From Chryseobacterium binzhouense (GTDB lineage Bacteria; Bacteroidota; Bacteroidia; Flavobacteriales; Weeksellaceae), in assembly GCF_007474545.1 (NCBI RefSeq), contig NZ_VKOG01000001.1, positions 744,001-808,000 on the forward strand: a stretch of DNA of 64,000 nt, in the 5' to 3' direction. Under the pieces are notes generated by a model that did not search any database, was not told the origin of the DNA, and worked only from the letters and a program-made list of their open reading frames with translations. Each line of letters starts with the position of its first letter. The stretch's first letter is position 1. Both the position numbers and the translations under genes were made by a program. Of the stretch, positions 36,861 through 47,100 are shown one piece after another.

Positions 36861-37711
36861 ATCCATTCCAAAATTGCAGGATAAATGATGCTGTCTCTCT
36901 TTTTACGGTTGAAAAATCTTGGAGCGTGTCCCGTTTTATCCATAAAAACCAATTGGTGCGAAATATTTTTTTCAGTAAGTACAGAATCTAATGCTAAACC
37001 TTGTCTGTAATTAACCAGAAAATCCCGATTACCCTGAAACAGCAATGTAGGAACATTACTTACATTTGCAATCGGACTGGCTGTTTTAAATTCTTCAGAA
37101 AGATTTTTTCGGTTAAATTTTGTTCCCACCATTTTCTGTACAGTTCCGGATGTGTACCGGGAATAAAAAGAGTTGAGATATTCGTCTGTATAAAAATCTG
37201 TTGGACCGCTGAGTGAGATGATTTTTTTTATTCTTTCGGGGTTTTTATAACCATAGAGCAAAGCCAGATGTCCGCCTGCACTTTCTCCTAGAATAATGTA
37301 GTTATCAGGATTGAGTTCTGCTTTTTCAGATAGCGAATTAAATTTTTCAATGGCTGACTGTATATCTTCCAGCTGCTGTCGGTAAGTAATGCTTTTTGCA
37401 ACCAGCCTGTAATTTATATTGATACTTGGGATATTGTTTTCAAAAAGGAACTTCTGAATTTTAATCATGTGTTCTTTTCTTCCGTATTTCCATGCACCAC
37501 CATGCACTATAAGTACCACCGGAGAATCCTTCGGATATTCTGCGGGCAAAAAAACATCCATTTTCTGGCGCTTATGTTCGCCGTATTTCAAATTGTAAAT
37601 TTTCTGACTATCGTTTCCCACCCAAACCCGGAATTTAGTGTTACAAGAATTAAGAATAAAACCAATAAATCCAAGAACAAAAATAGGGTATTTCGGGATT
37701 AGTTTTTTCAT
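36851..37711 (-). CDS. Alpha/beta-hydrolase esterase, lipoprotein
   Basis: This 286-residue protein has a lipoprotein signal (MKKLIPKYPIFVLGFIGFIL..NSC) and an alpha/beta-hydrolase fold of the carboxylesterase/BD-FAE type. The oxyanion hole is HGGAWKYGRK, the nucleophile lies in LGESAGGHLAL, the acid in LLFQGNRDFLVNY and the histidine in DKTGHAPRFF. It should hydrolyse esters in the periplasm or at the membrane; the substrate is not known. It is convergent with the DedA gene and divergent from the DUF808 gene. Confidence 0.85.
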   Translation of the reverse strand: MKKLIPKYPIFVLGFIGFILNSCNTKFRVWVGNDSQKIYNLKYGEHKRQKMDVFLPAEYPKDSPVVLIVHGGAWKYGRKEHMIKIQKFLFENNIPSININYRLVAKSITYRQQLEDIQSAIEKFNSLSEKAELNPDNYIILGESAGGHLALLYGYKNPERIKKIISLSGPTDFYTDEYLNSFYSRYTSGTVQKMVGTKFNRKNLSEEFKTASPIANVSNVPTLLFQGNRDFLVNYRQGLALDSVLTEKNISHQLVFMDKTGHAPRFFNRKKRDSIIYPAILEWIKK

Positions 37712-37853
37712 ACAGTAAAGGTAAGGAGAAATATGAATCTATTGTGATCTGCAAAATAGTTTTCCGGAAAATAAATCTATCCCGTCATATATTTATATAC
37801 CGAAAAATATATACTTTTGCATCACTTAACAAAGATTAAAAATTTATTAAAAT

Positions 37854-38762
37854 ATGGCATCAGGTTTTTTTGCGATTTTAGATGATATTGCTGCTTTGAT
37901 GGATGATGTAGCCGTTACAAGTAAAATTGCGACTCAAAAAACAGCAGGAATATTGGGAGATGATCTGGCTGTAAACGCAGAGAAAGCAACAGGTTTTCTT
38001 TCATCCAGAGAAATTCCGGTGTTGATGAAAATTATGAAAGGCTCCTTCATCAATAAGCTTATTATTGTTCCTTTTGTTTTTCTTCTGGAGTGGTTGTATT
38101 CTCCGGCGATTAATATTATTTTAATCATAGGTGGATTTTATCTAGCTTATGAAGGTGTAGAGAAAATTGTAGAATTTTTATTTCACAGACAAAAAAAAGG
38201 GCATGAGGTAATTAAGGAATCTGATGATATTGTTGAGGAAGGCGAAGTGGCAGAAAAAGCTAAAGTAAAATCTGCGGTAACCACTGATTTTATTCTTTCA
38301 CTGGAGATTGTGATTATTGCTCTTGCTGCTGCAAAGACCGGGTATGAAAGTCTTAAATCACAATTTGATCCTTTGCTGGTAGAAATTGTTACTGTTTCTG
38401 TGGTTTCAATTATTGCAACAGTAGGTGTTTATGGTATTGTAGCATTAATTGTGAGGATGGATGATGCAGGTTTTAAATTAATTAAAAAAAGTAATGATAA
38501 AGGTTTTTTTGCAAAACTAGGGCATTTGCTTGTGAAAGCACTTCCTTGGGTTATTAAAGCTTTGGGAGTAATTGGTACTATTGCGCTGATTTTGGTTGCG
38601 GGCGGAATCTTTGACCATAATATTGATTATCTGCATCATGCATTGCCAACTTGGAATGAAATGCTGAAGCAAGTTATTTTCGGTTTAGCGGGTGGCTTAA
38701 TTGCTTTATTGATCATCTCAACGGGAAAAAAAATATATTCTTTGGCAACTAAAAAAGCATAG
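37854..38762 (+). CDS. DUF808 family membrane protein
   Basis: This 302-residue protein matches DUF808 (YedI-type) at the N-terminus: LDDIAALMDDVAVTSKIATQ followed by KTAGILGDDLAVNA and a VLMKIMKGSFINK stretch. Five to six hydrophobic helices follow. The function of this family is not established. A TACTTTTG -7-like element lies at about 37813. A terminator follows, then a MITE-like element. Confidence 0.83.
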   Translation: MASGFFAILDDIAALMDDVAVTSKIATQKTAGILGDDLAVNAEKATGFLSSREIPVLMKIMKGSFINKLIIVPFVFLLEWLYSPAINIILIIGGFYLAYEGVEKIVEFLFHRQKKGHEVIKESDDIVEEGEVAEKAKVKSAVTTDFILSLEIVIIALAAAKTGYESLKSQFDPLLVEIVTVSVVSIIATVGVYGIVALIVRMDDAGFKLIKKSNDKGFFAKLGHLLVKALPWVIKALGVIGTIALILVAGGIFDHNIDYLHHALPTWNEMLKQVIFGLAGGLIALLIISTGKKIYSLATKKA

Positions 38763-38784
38763 AATTATTTTAATTGAAATATCA

Positions 38785-38816
38785 TCCTCTTTCCTTTTGG
38801 TAAGAGGATTTTTTTT
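38785..38816 (+). terminator. Terminator after the DUF808 gene
   Basis: TCCTCTT pairs with AAGAGGA around a 10-base loop and continues into eight T. Confidence 0.7.
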
Positions 38817-38825
38817 GCCTTAATT

Positions 38826-39096
38826 TTAACTAACCTGAGTTCGGGATAAGTTTTCTTAAACGCAATGTTAAACAAAGAGATTCAATTATCAAGAATTCAG
38901 CTTTTAAGATATACAAAGGCGTAAAACTTATCAAAATAATACCATTTTTTGTCTTTTTTCAATAAACGAAGTGTCTTTGTTTAGCTTAAAAACTTTCAAA
39001 AAGTAAAAAATCTTTTGTTTTTTTTGCGATAAATTAATATGATGCTATAAATCAGTTATTTAAATTTATTTCTTATCCCGAACTGAGGTTAACTAA
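38826..39096. mobile_element. MITE-like non-autonomous element with target-site duplication
   Basis: Two 17-base terminal inverted repeats bound a 255-bp core (38834-39088). Left is CCTGAGTTCGGGATAAG (38834-38850) and right is CTTATCCCGAACTGAGG (39072-39088); they match at 16 of 17 positions as inverted. Each is directly flanked by the identical octamer TTAACTAA (38826-38833 and 39089-39096), a textbook target-site duplication. The core has no ORF worth naming. It does contain a 9-bp inner inverted repeat (TAAACAAAG in the left half, CTTTGTTTA at about 38973). An 8-bp duplication is compatible with several transposase families (IS982 is one candidate), but no parent transposase is in the window. 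Confidence 0.85.
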
Positions 39097-39114
39097 TAAC
39101 TGTCAGGTCATATC

Positions 39115-39145
39115 TTGTTATAACTAAAAAAATACCCTAACTTTA
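39115..39145 (+). promoter_or_regulatory. Putative dnaE promoter just downstream of the MITE
   Basis: TTG (39115-39117) and TAACTTTA (39138-39145) are 20 bases apart, a TTG-N20-TAnnTTTA form of the Bacteroidetes promoter (last base A rather than G). It sits 19 bases after the element's target duplication and 35 before the dnaE ATG. Confidence 0.45.
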
Positions 39146-39179
39146 CATTCTTTTTTAATTAAAAAGCTAAGAAAATTAC

Positions 39180-42100
39180 ATGTATTTAGTTTTTGATACC
39201 GAAACAACAGGATTACCTAAGAATTTCAACGCACCGCTTTCAGATTCAGATAACTGGCCCAGAATGGTTCAGATTGCATGGCAGCTGCATGATGACGACG
39301 GAACTTTAGTTGAAAATCAGGATTATATTATAAAACCGGAAGGGTACGATATTCCCTTCAACGCTGCCAGAATTCACGGGATTACCACGAAAATTGCCAA
39401 TGAAGAAGGTCGTGATCTTGAGGAAGTTCTGAATGAGTTTGCAGAAGTTCTTCAGAAAGTAAGAGTGGTCTCCGGACACAATGTGGAGTTTGATTACAAT
39501 ATTGTAGGAGCAGAATTTTTCCGCAAGAGTATAAAAGACAACCTTCAGGATAAGCCAAAAGCAGATACCATGATTCTGGGAACAGAATATTGTAAGCTTG
39601 GAGGCGGAAAAGGCGGAAGATACAAATCTCCAAAACTGGAAGAATTATACGAAAAGTTATACGGTCATAAATTTGATGAAGCCCACAATGCAGCAGCCGA
39701 CGTAAATGCTACAGCACAGGTTTTCTTTGAAATGATGAGAATCGGCGTGATTCCGGCTGAAGTTTTAAAGATTTCTGAAGATCAGCTTTCTTATTTTAAA
39801 GCACTTCATCCGGATCCGGTCAAGCCTTTTAATATTGTTATCAGAAGGCAGGTTGCAGATTTTAATAATAAGAAAAAACAGAAAGATTTCGGAAGTATTG
39901 ATGAGATTGATCTCGGAAAATATTTCAACTTTGATAATCACAGTGTTTTTTCCACTTTATCGGCGACTTCAAGTATTAATGATTTGATCAAAAAAGCTAC
40001 AGATGATCAGTTTCCTGCGGTCGGAATGGTCGATCTGGGAAATATGATGGGAGCTTTTAAATTTGTTTCGGCAGTAGAAGCCGCAAATGGCGACAGAGCA
40101 AAAAAGCATAAAGAATATTTAGCCAAAAAGCAGGAAGCAGAAGAAAACGGAATTGAGTTTAATGAACCTGAACCAGTTTCTGAACCTTTAATTCCGGTAG
40201 TAGGCTGCGAGTTCTATATTTCAGACCGTTATGAGCAAAAACAATTTACCAAAGACGATCCTGACCGCAGAACACAGGTTGTTTTGCTGGCAAAAGATTT
40301 TAACGGATATAAAAATCTGGCAAAACTTTCCAGTATAGGATTTTTAAAGGGTTTTTACTTCGGTGTTCCGCGTATCAGCCGTGAATTAATTGCTGAATAT
40401 AAAGAAGGAATAATCGCATTAACGTCGGGAATTAACGGAGATATTCCTGATGCGATTTTAAATACCGGTGAACAGAAAGGGGAGGAGCTTTTCAGATGGT
40501 GGAAAGGTACTTTTGGTGATGATTTTTATGTTCAGATCCAGAATCATAAGCTGCCAGAAGAAGAGCATTTGAATGATGTTTTGCTGCATTTTGCAGATAA
40601 ATATAATGTTAAAATATTAGCTCAGAACGAAACTTTTTACACCAATAAAGACGATGCCAATATTCAGGATATTGTAAGCTGCATTAAAGATGGTGAAAAA
40701 CTGACAACACCTGTTGGAAAAGGTTTTGGAAAAAGAAGAGGATTGGCAACAGGAGAATATTATATCAAAAACGCAGATGAAATAAAAGAAGCTTTTCTGG
40801 CTTATCCTGATGCATTTGATGCTTACGAAGAATTTACATCGAAATTTAAACCTTATACTTTAAAAAGAGATGTTCTTCTTCCGAAATTTGATATTCCACA
40901 GGAGTTTGTGCATCCTGAAGATGAGATAGACGGCGGAAAACGAGGTGAGATGGCTTATTTAACCCATTTAACCTACGAAGGAGCCAGAAAAAGATATGTT
41001 GAAACCGGAATTACGGATGAAATAAAAGAACGTCTGGATTTTGAGCTCGAAGTTATTGCCAATACAGGTTATCCGGGTTACTTCCTAATTGTTCAGGATT
41101 TCTGTAATGAAGCTAGAAATATGGGTGTTTGGGTTGGTCCTGGTCGTGGTTCTGCAGCAGGTTCTGCGGTAGCTTACTGTATTGGAATTACCAATGTAGA
41201 CCCTATTAAATATGATCTCCTTTTCGAGAGATTTCTAAATCCTGAAAGGGTTTCCATGCCCGATATTGATATTGACTTTGATGACGAAGGAAGAGACCGA
41301 ATCATCAAATGGGTAATTGATAAATACGGACAAAGTCAGGTAGCACAGATTATAACTTATTCTGTATTGGGAGGGAAATCTGCAATAAAAGATGCGGGAA
41401 GAGTACTGGATGTGCCAATTCCCGATACGAACAATATTGCAAAGCTGATTCCTCCGAGTCCGGGAATGAATATCGCCAAAGCTTTATCAAAATATGATAA
41501 GCTGAAACCAGAAGAGCAGCAGCTCGTGGATGAAATGAGACTTGTTTTAGACAGTCCTCACGATCCCCGTCATGATGTTTTGGCAAGTGCGAAAAAAATG
41601 GAAGGCTGCATCAGAAATACCGGAATCCACGCATGTGGAGTAATTATCACACCGGAAGATGTAAGTAATCTTGTTCCGGTCACAATTGCCGCAAAAGATG
41701 CAGATATTCTGGTTTCTCAGTTTGATAACTCGGTAGCGGAAAGTGCCGGTCTTCTGAAAATGGACTTTTTGGGGCTGCGAACTTTAACCATTATAAAAGA
41801 TGCATTAAAACTTGTAAAAGCCAGATATGGGATTGATATTAATCCGGATGAAATCCCGTTGGATGACACAAAAACGTATCAGTTATTCAAAGAAGGAAGA
41901 ACAGTCGGAATTTTCCAATATGAAAGTCCCGGAATGCAAAAATACATGAGGGAGCTTAAGCCTACGGTTTTTGCCGATCTTATTGCTATGAACGCATTAT
42001 ATCGTCCTGGTCCTATTAAATACATTCCTAATTTTATTAACAGAAAACACGGTATTGAGGAGATTGTCTATGATTTACCGGAAACTGAAGAATATTTAAA

Positions 42101-43847
42101 GGAAACTTACGGAATTACTGTTTATCAGGAGCAGGTAATGCTTTTATCCCAAAAACTGGCAAATTTTACCAAAGGTGAAGCTGATACGCTGAGAAAAGCA
42201 ATGGGTAAAAAGCAGATTGATGTTCTTAATAAAATGTACCCTAAATTTATAGAAGGCGGAAGAAAAAATAGCCTTAATGAAGAAAGATTAGAAAAAATCT
42301 GGAATGACTGGAAAGCATTTGCCGAATATGCCTTTAATAAATCTCACTCTACCTGTTATGCATTGATTGCCTATCAGACAGCATATCTTAAAGCCAATTA
42401 TCCTGCGGAATATATGGCGAGTGTGATGAGTAACAACATCAACAATTCAGATTCTATTACCATGTTCATGGAAGATTGTAAGAGTATTGGTGTAGACGTT
42501 TTAGGACCGGATGTAAATGAATCTCAGTATAAATTTTCAGTAAACGAAAAAGGACAGATTCGTTTTGGTCTGGGTGCGATTAAGGGAATTGGCGAAGGTC
42601 CGAGTGAAGCGATTACGAAAGAAAGAGAAAATGGAAGATTTAAAAATATTTATGATTTTTTTGAAAGAATTCTGCCGTCTCAGATGAATAAAAGAGTAGC
42701 TGAAAGTTTGGTTTTGGCAGGTGCCTTTGATGAATTGGATTCTTATCATCGAGGACAGTATTTTGATATTGATATGTCGGGAAGAACAAATCTTGAAAGA
42801 CTGATCCGTTATGGACAGAGCTTTCAGGAGAGTAAGAATGAAATGGAAAATTCTCTATTTGCTGATTTTGCTGAAGAAGTTCAGATCGAACAGCCTAAGT
42901 TGCTGCCTTGTCCTGAATGGCCGAATATGCATAAATTAAATAAAGAAAAGGAAATTATCGGATTTTATCTTTCTGCACATCCGCTGGATGAATTTAAATT
43001 TCAGTTTCAGTTTATACAGGGAGAGCTTTCAAAAAAAGCAGTACTCGAAAAAGGGGATGATGTAAAAGCAGTCATTGATGAAGTGCCGATTCTTGAACAG
43101 GAAGCACCGGAAGATGTAGCTGATCTGATAGAAATAGTTTCAGATGAAGTCTTGACAGGTGAAGAGGAAATTATAGAAGAAATCGTGAAAAAAGCTGAGC
43201 CTAAAGGAGTGTTTGGTTTTCTGAATCTTGATGAAGTAGATGCATATAAGGAACAGGCTTTTGCCAATAAGCAGGAGGAATTGTTTGAGGAAAAGAAAAA
43301 AGACTGGAAAACCATACAAAAAGAGAGGGAAAATGGTGGCGGAGGAAAAGAATATACTGTGGCGGGTTTGATTACAGAATATGTTGTAAAAGACGGCTTT
43401 CGAAGTGGAGAAAAAGTAGCATTTCTTACATTGGAGGATTACTCAGGATCATATTCTTTCAGGCTGGGAGACCGGGATTATATGAAATTGAAAGAAAAAC
43501 TCGAAGTACAGCGTTTTGTGATTTTAAAAATAAAATTTGCTCAGGTAAAAGACGGAAGGGTATTTGTAAATGTGGTGGATGTGATAGAACTTCAGGAAGC
43601 ATTTGAGCGTTATGCAAAAAGTATTTCTTTGGTAATGGATGTAATGGATTTCCGTCCTGAAGATCTCAATTTTTTCCGTAGAGTTTTAGAAAAAAATCAG
43701 GGATCGCAAAAAATCAAATTTTATATTAAGAATATTGAAGATGACTCACAGATTGAATTGCAGTCTATGAAACAATCTGTAAATCTTAACGGAGAACTGA
43801 TAAAGGAAATTCAGCTGTTAAATAAATATGAGTTTTATCTGAACTGA
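39180..43847 (+). CDS. dnaE: DNA polymerase III alpha subunit with N-terminal exonuclease domain
   Basis: This 1555-residue protein fuses a DnaQ-type 3'-5' exonuclease to DnaE. The exonuclease covers about residues 1-190 and keeps the DEDDh residues: Asp6 and Glu8 (FDTETTGL), Asp105 (HNVEFDYN), His169 and Asp174 (HNAAADVNA). The PHP domain begins near 252. The polymerase core has GPGRGSAAGSAVAYCIGI and the aspartates PDIDIDFDDEGRD, with helix-hairpin-helix and OB-fold parts at the end. The His-x-His start of PHP reads DNHSVFS, so PHP looks catalytically degenerate, consistent with proofreading by the fused domain. Flavobacterial DnaE proteins with this N-terminal fusion are, as I recall, typical of the group. 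Confidence 0.93.
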   Translation: MYLVFDTETTGLPKNFNAPLSDSDNWPRMVQIAWQLHDDDGTLVENQDYIIKPEGYDIPFNAARIHGITTKIANEEGRDLEEVLNEFAEVLQKVRVVSGHNVEFDYNIVGAEFFRKSIKDNLQDKPKADTMILGTEYCKLGGGKGGRYKSPKLEELYEKLYGHKFDEAHNAAADVNATAQVFFEMMRIGVIPAEVLKISEDQLSYFKALHPDPVKPFNIVIRRQVADFNNKKKQKDFGSIDEIDLGKYFNFDNHSVFSTLSATSSINDLIKKATDDQFPAVGMVDLGNMMGAFKFVSAVEAANGDRAKKHKEYLAKKQEAEENGIEFNEPEPVSEPLIPVVGCEFYISDRYEQKQFTKDDPDRRTQVVLLAKDFNGYKNLAKLSSIGFLKGFYFGVPRISRELIAEYKEGIIALTSGINGDIPDAILNTGEQKGEELFRWWKGTFGDDFYVQIQNHKLPEEEHLNDVLLHFADKYNVKILAQNETFYTNKDDANIQDIVSCIKDGEKLTTPVGKGFGKRRGLATGEYYIKNADEIKEAFLAYPDAFDAYEEFTSKFKPYTLKRDVLLPKFDIPQEFVHPEDEIDGGKRGEMAYLTHLTYEGARKRYVETGITDEIKERLDFELEVIANTGYPGYFLIVQDFCNEARNMGVWVGPGRGSAAGSAVAYCIGITNVDPIKYDLLFERFLNPERVSMPDIDIDFDDEGRDRIIKWVIDKYGQSQVAQIITYSVLGGKSAIKDAGRVLDVPIPDTNNIAKLIPPSPGMNIAKALSKYDKLKPEEQQLVDEMRLVLDSPHDPRHDVLASAKKMEGCIRNTGIHACGVIITPEDVSNLVPVTIAAKDADILVSQFDNSVAESAGLLKMDFLGLRTLTIIKDALKLVKARYGIDINPDEIPLDDTKTYQLFKEGRTVGIFQYESPGMQKYMRELKPTVFADLIAMNALYRPGPIKYIPNFINRKHGIEEIVYDLPETEEYLKETYGITVYQEQVMLLSQKLANFTKGEADTLRKAMGKKQIDVLNKMYPKFIEGGRKNSLNEERLEKIWNDWKAFAEYAFNKSHSTCYALIAYQTAYLKANYPAEYMASVMSNNINNSDSITMFMEDCKSIGVDVLGPDVNESQYKFSVNEKGQIRFGLGAIKGIGEGPSEAITKERENGRFKNIYDFFERILPSQMNKRVAESLVLAGAFDELDSYHRGQYFDIDMSGRTNLERLIRYGQSFQESKNEMENSLFADFAEEVQIEQPKLLPCPEWPNMHKLNKEKEIIGFYLSAHPLDEFKFQFQFIQGELSKKAVLEKGDDVKAVIDEVPILEQEAPEDVADLIEIVSDEVLTGEEEIIEEIVKKAEPKGVFGFLNLDEVDAYKEQAFANKQEELFEEKKKDWKTIQKERENGGGGKEYTVAGLITEYVVKDGFRSGEKVAFLTLEDYSGSYSFRLGDRDYMKLKEKLEVQRFVILKIKFAQVKDGRVFVNVVDVIELQEAFERYAKSISLVMDVMDFRPEDLNFFRRVLEKNQGSQKIKFYIKNIEDDSQIELQSMKQSVNLNGELIKEIQLLNKYEFYLN

Positions 43848-43866
43848 TTTATTTAATAATTTTTTG

Positions 43867-43889
43867 AGTGGCTTTAAGCCACTTTTTTT
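43867..43889 (+). terminator. Terminator after dnaE
   Basis: AGTGGC pairs with GCCACT around TTTAA, followed by seven T. The rest of the 303-base gap to the next gene is AT-rich and shows no gene. Confidence 0.75.
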
Positions 43890-44150
43890 ATTTAGAATTT
43901 TAATAAATTATCTTTCTGATAAAAGTTACTTTTTTAGTTTTAAAGATATTTACCATGGTTTAAAGTTATTGATAATCATTATTTTATATTTTTAAGAATA
44001 CTTAAGTTTGAAAAATAATTAAATGTTTGTTTAATGAATATTTAATTTATTACACCTTTTTAACATAATGTTTATAAAATATTAAGACTTTTTTTGATTT
44101 GTATTATAAATATTTAGTAATTTCATCCCCTAATTTTAATTTAACTGAAT

Positions 44151-47100
44151 ATGAAAAAGGCTTATCTTTGGCTCTCGTTGTCCTGCAGTTTTGCAGCAAT
44201 GAAAGCGCAAACCACGTATTATTCCAAAGCCTCGGCGACGGATTTTACGGCTGTTAGCAGTTGGGGAACTGCAACGGATGGTACAGGCACATCACCAACA
44301 AGCATTAGTAATGCAGACAATTTTGTTATCCAAAACAATGCTGCATTGACACTTCCAAGTAATGCTTCAGTGAGACAGCTTACTATTAATTCTGGAAGTT
44401 TAACTGTTGCAAGTAACAGTCTTACGGTTTCCAGAGCTGCTGGGAATAATAGTACTTTACTTATTGCTGGAGGTTCATTAATACAGACAGGAGGATCAAT
44501 TATTTTAAATGGTAATTTCTTAATGACTTCTGGAGCGTTCAACCAATCTGGCGGCGGTATTGTCTTGGATGGAAATGATAATAATACAGCAGCTACTTCG
44601 GTTGCTTCTGGCACGGCTTTATTTGCATTAACAGGAGGAACTTCAAATTGTTCTGCAGGAACGATTACGTTAGTAGATCCACATGTAAATACATATTCTG
44701 CTGGATCTGGTACTAATAGGTCTGTAAATATAGGTCTCAATACGTCGGTTACATATTTTACAGGGACACATACCTTTATTTTTGGAGATGGTGTGAGTAC
44801 AACAGCTGGGAATGCGGATGGATTTGTTTTAGAAACTTATTCTAATGGATATGCACCAGTACAAAACGTTATAGTAAATGGCGGCGCAACTACGGGGAGA
44901 TGGCTTACTGCATCCAATAATAATTCGACAATTTATGGAACTCATATAAAAGGAGATTTAACGATAAATGCCAATGCTGAATTCAGACAGAATTATACTT
45001 CAGGATTATTGGCTGTTGGTGGAAATATAATCAATAATGGAACGATGACGGTGCAGGGCTCCACATCGACTTCTGCTTTGGTTTTAGGAACAAACAGTGC
45101 ATTTACAGTAACGGCACCTCAAAATATTTCTGGCTCAGGTGTTTTTAGAAACCTTACAGCTTCACCGACTGCTAATTTCTCTAATTTAACAATTAATAAC
45201 CCAGGAGGAGTTACTTTCTCTAATGCAAATTCATTATTAAGTGGAAGTAATACAGGTACGGTATCAGGAACATTGACTTTTACCAATGGAGTTGTGAATA
45301 CAGGTTCTAATACTTTTGTATTAGGAATATCGGGCACAACAGTAGGTACATTATCGTATACTGCAGGTGGATTTGGTTCAGGTTCTACATTTAGCAGATG
45401 GTATGGAACAGCTGGCTCTGGAACTACTATAACAGCTTCTACCATCCCATCTCCAGGTGCAGGTACTTATCCTTTTGTAACAGGTGCTGCAGGTTCTTAC
45501 AATGTAAATCATTTTCATAGAGCTACAGCGGCTTTAACGGCTGTAGGTCAAATGGCGGTTAAATTTAATGGGGGTGTTGGTACTTCTGCAATAACTCCAA
45601 TAACTGAGGGTTCATTGACTTATGATAGACAGACAAATGCTAACTGGGTTGTAACAACTTCGGCAGGATATGCTTCTTCCGCAACACATACTATTGCAAT
45701 TCAAGGTCAGGGAACATTTACGGCTATTACTCCAAATGTTACGATATTAAATAATGGAGCTTTGGCAGGTACTGCACAGGCAGGTACAAACCAGCCGATT
45801 GGGCAAAGAGCCGCAGTGCCTGCCGCAAATATAGCTGCAACATATACATTAGCTTCTATTACATCAGAAGCTGCTGTAGAGTCTGCACAATCAGGTCCAT
45901 GGGAAAGTGCAAGTACATGGGTGGGCGGAGTAGTACCTTCTTCTTGTGCTAGTGTTGGTATTCTTTCGGGGCATACAGTTACTGTCTCTTCTTCTACAAC
46001 TGCAACGCCAAGTAATGTAATTATTAATCCGGGAGGAGCTTTAGCTGTTACTGGAGGTTCTATAACTGTAGGTTGTGTTAATAGAAATAATTATGTTAAC
46101 AACAACGGTAGCTTATCAGTATCTGGAGGAACGTTAGTAGTAAATGGTAATATTAATAATGTATCAGGTTCTACTTTTGCCCAAACAGGAGGAAATATAA
46201 ATGTAGATGGAAACGACGCAGGTGCTACTGCAACAAGTGTAGCTTCGGGTACGCATTTAGTGAATATAGCTACCGGAAATGTAACACTTACTGGTGGAAC
46301 AATGACCGTAGTAGATCCTCATGCAGCTAACAGTACCAGTTCATTTGCATTTTCTTATTCTGGCGGAACTGCTATAGATAACACGGTTGGTTGGACTTTA
46401 AAATTTGGTGATGGATCCTCTACAGATGCAGGAGGAACAACGGCCACTGCTTCAGCTGCAGGAGGATTTATCTGGAATAATGCAGGAAGCAAAATCTATT
46501 TCAATAATGTAATAATAGACGGAACTTTAGGAACAAATAGATATGTGTCAAATTCTTCAACAACGATTGGTATTAATACATTAACTATTAATGCAAATGG
46601 AGAATTTAGAATGCCTACTTCGGGAATAAGTATTGCAGGTAACTTTACCAATAACGGTACATTTACTCATACTGCTTCTACTTTGAGTTTCCAGGATTTT
46701 AAAAATTCAACTGCTTCTGCTTCTACTACACCTCAGACTATTTCAGGAACTGGTGTATTTAGAAATAATATTGTTACTGCAAGCTCTACGGCTAATTTTA
46801 ATTCAATTACAATTAACAATAGTTCTTCAACGGGTGTTACTTTTGCTAATGCCAATTCGTTATTGAGCGGAGCAAATACAGGAACATTATCAGGAACATT
46901 AACATTGACAACAGGTTTTGTAAATACAGGTGCTAATACTTTTGTTTTAGGAACTTCAACTTCCTCCAATGGAACTTTATCTTATACTGCAGGTGGTTTT
47001 AGCACAGGTAGTACTTTTGCAAGATGGTGGCCTACTACGACAGGAGGAGCAACTATTACAGCTAATACTACTCCTTCTGGAACAGGAACGGGAGTATATC

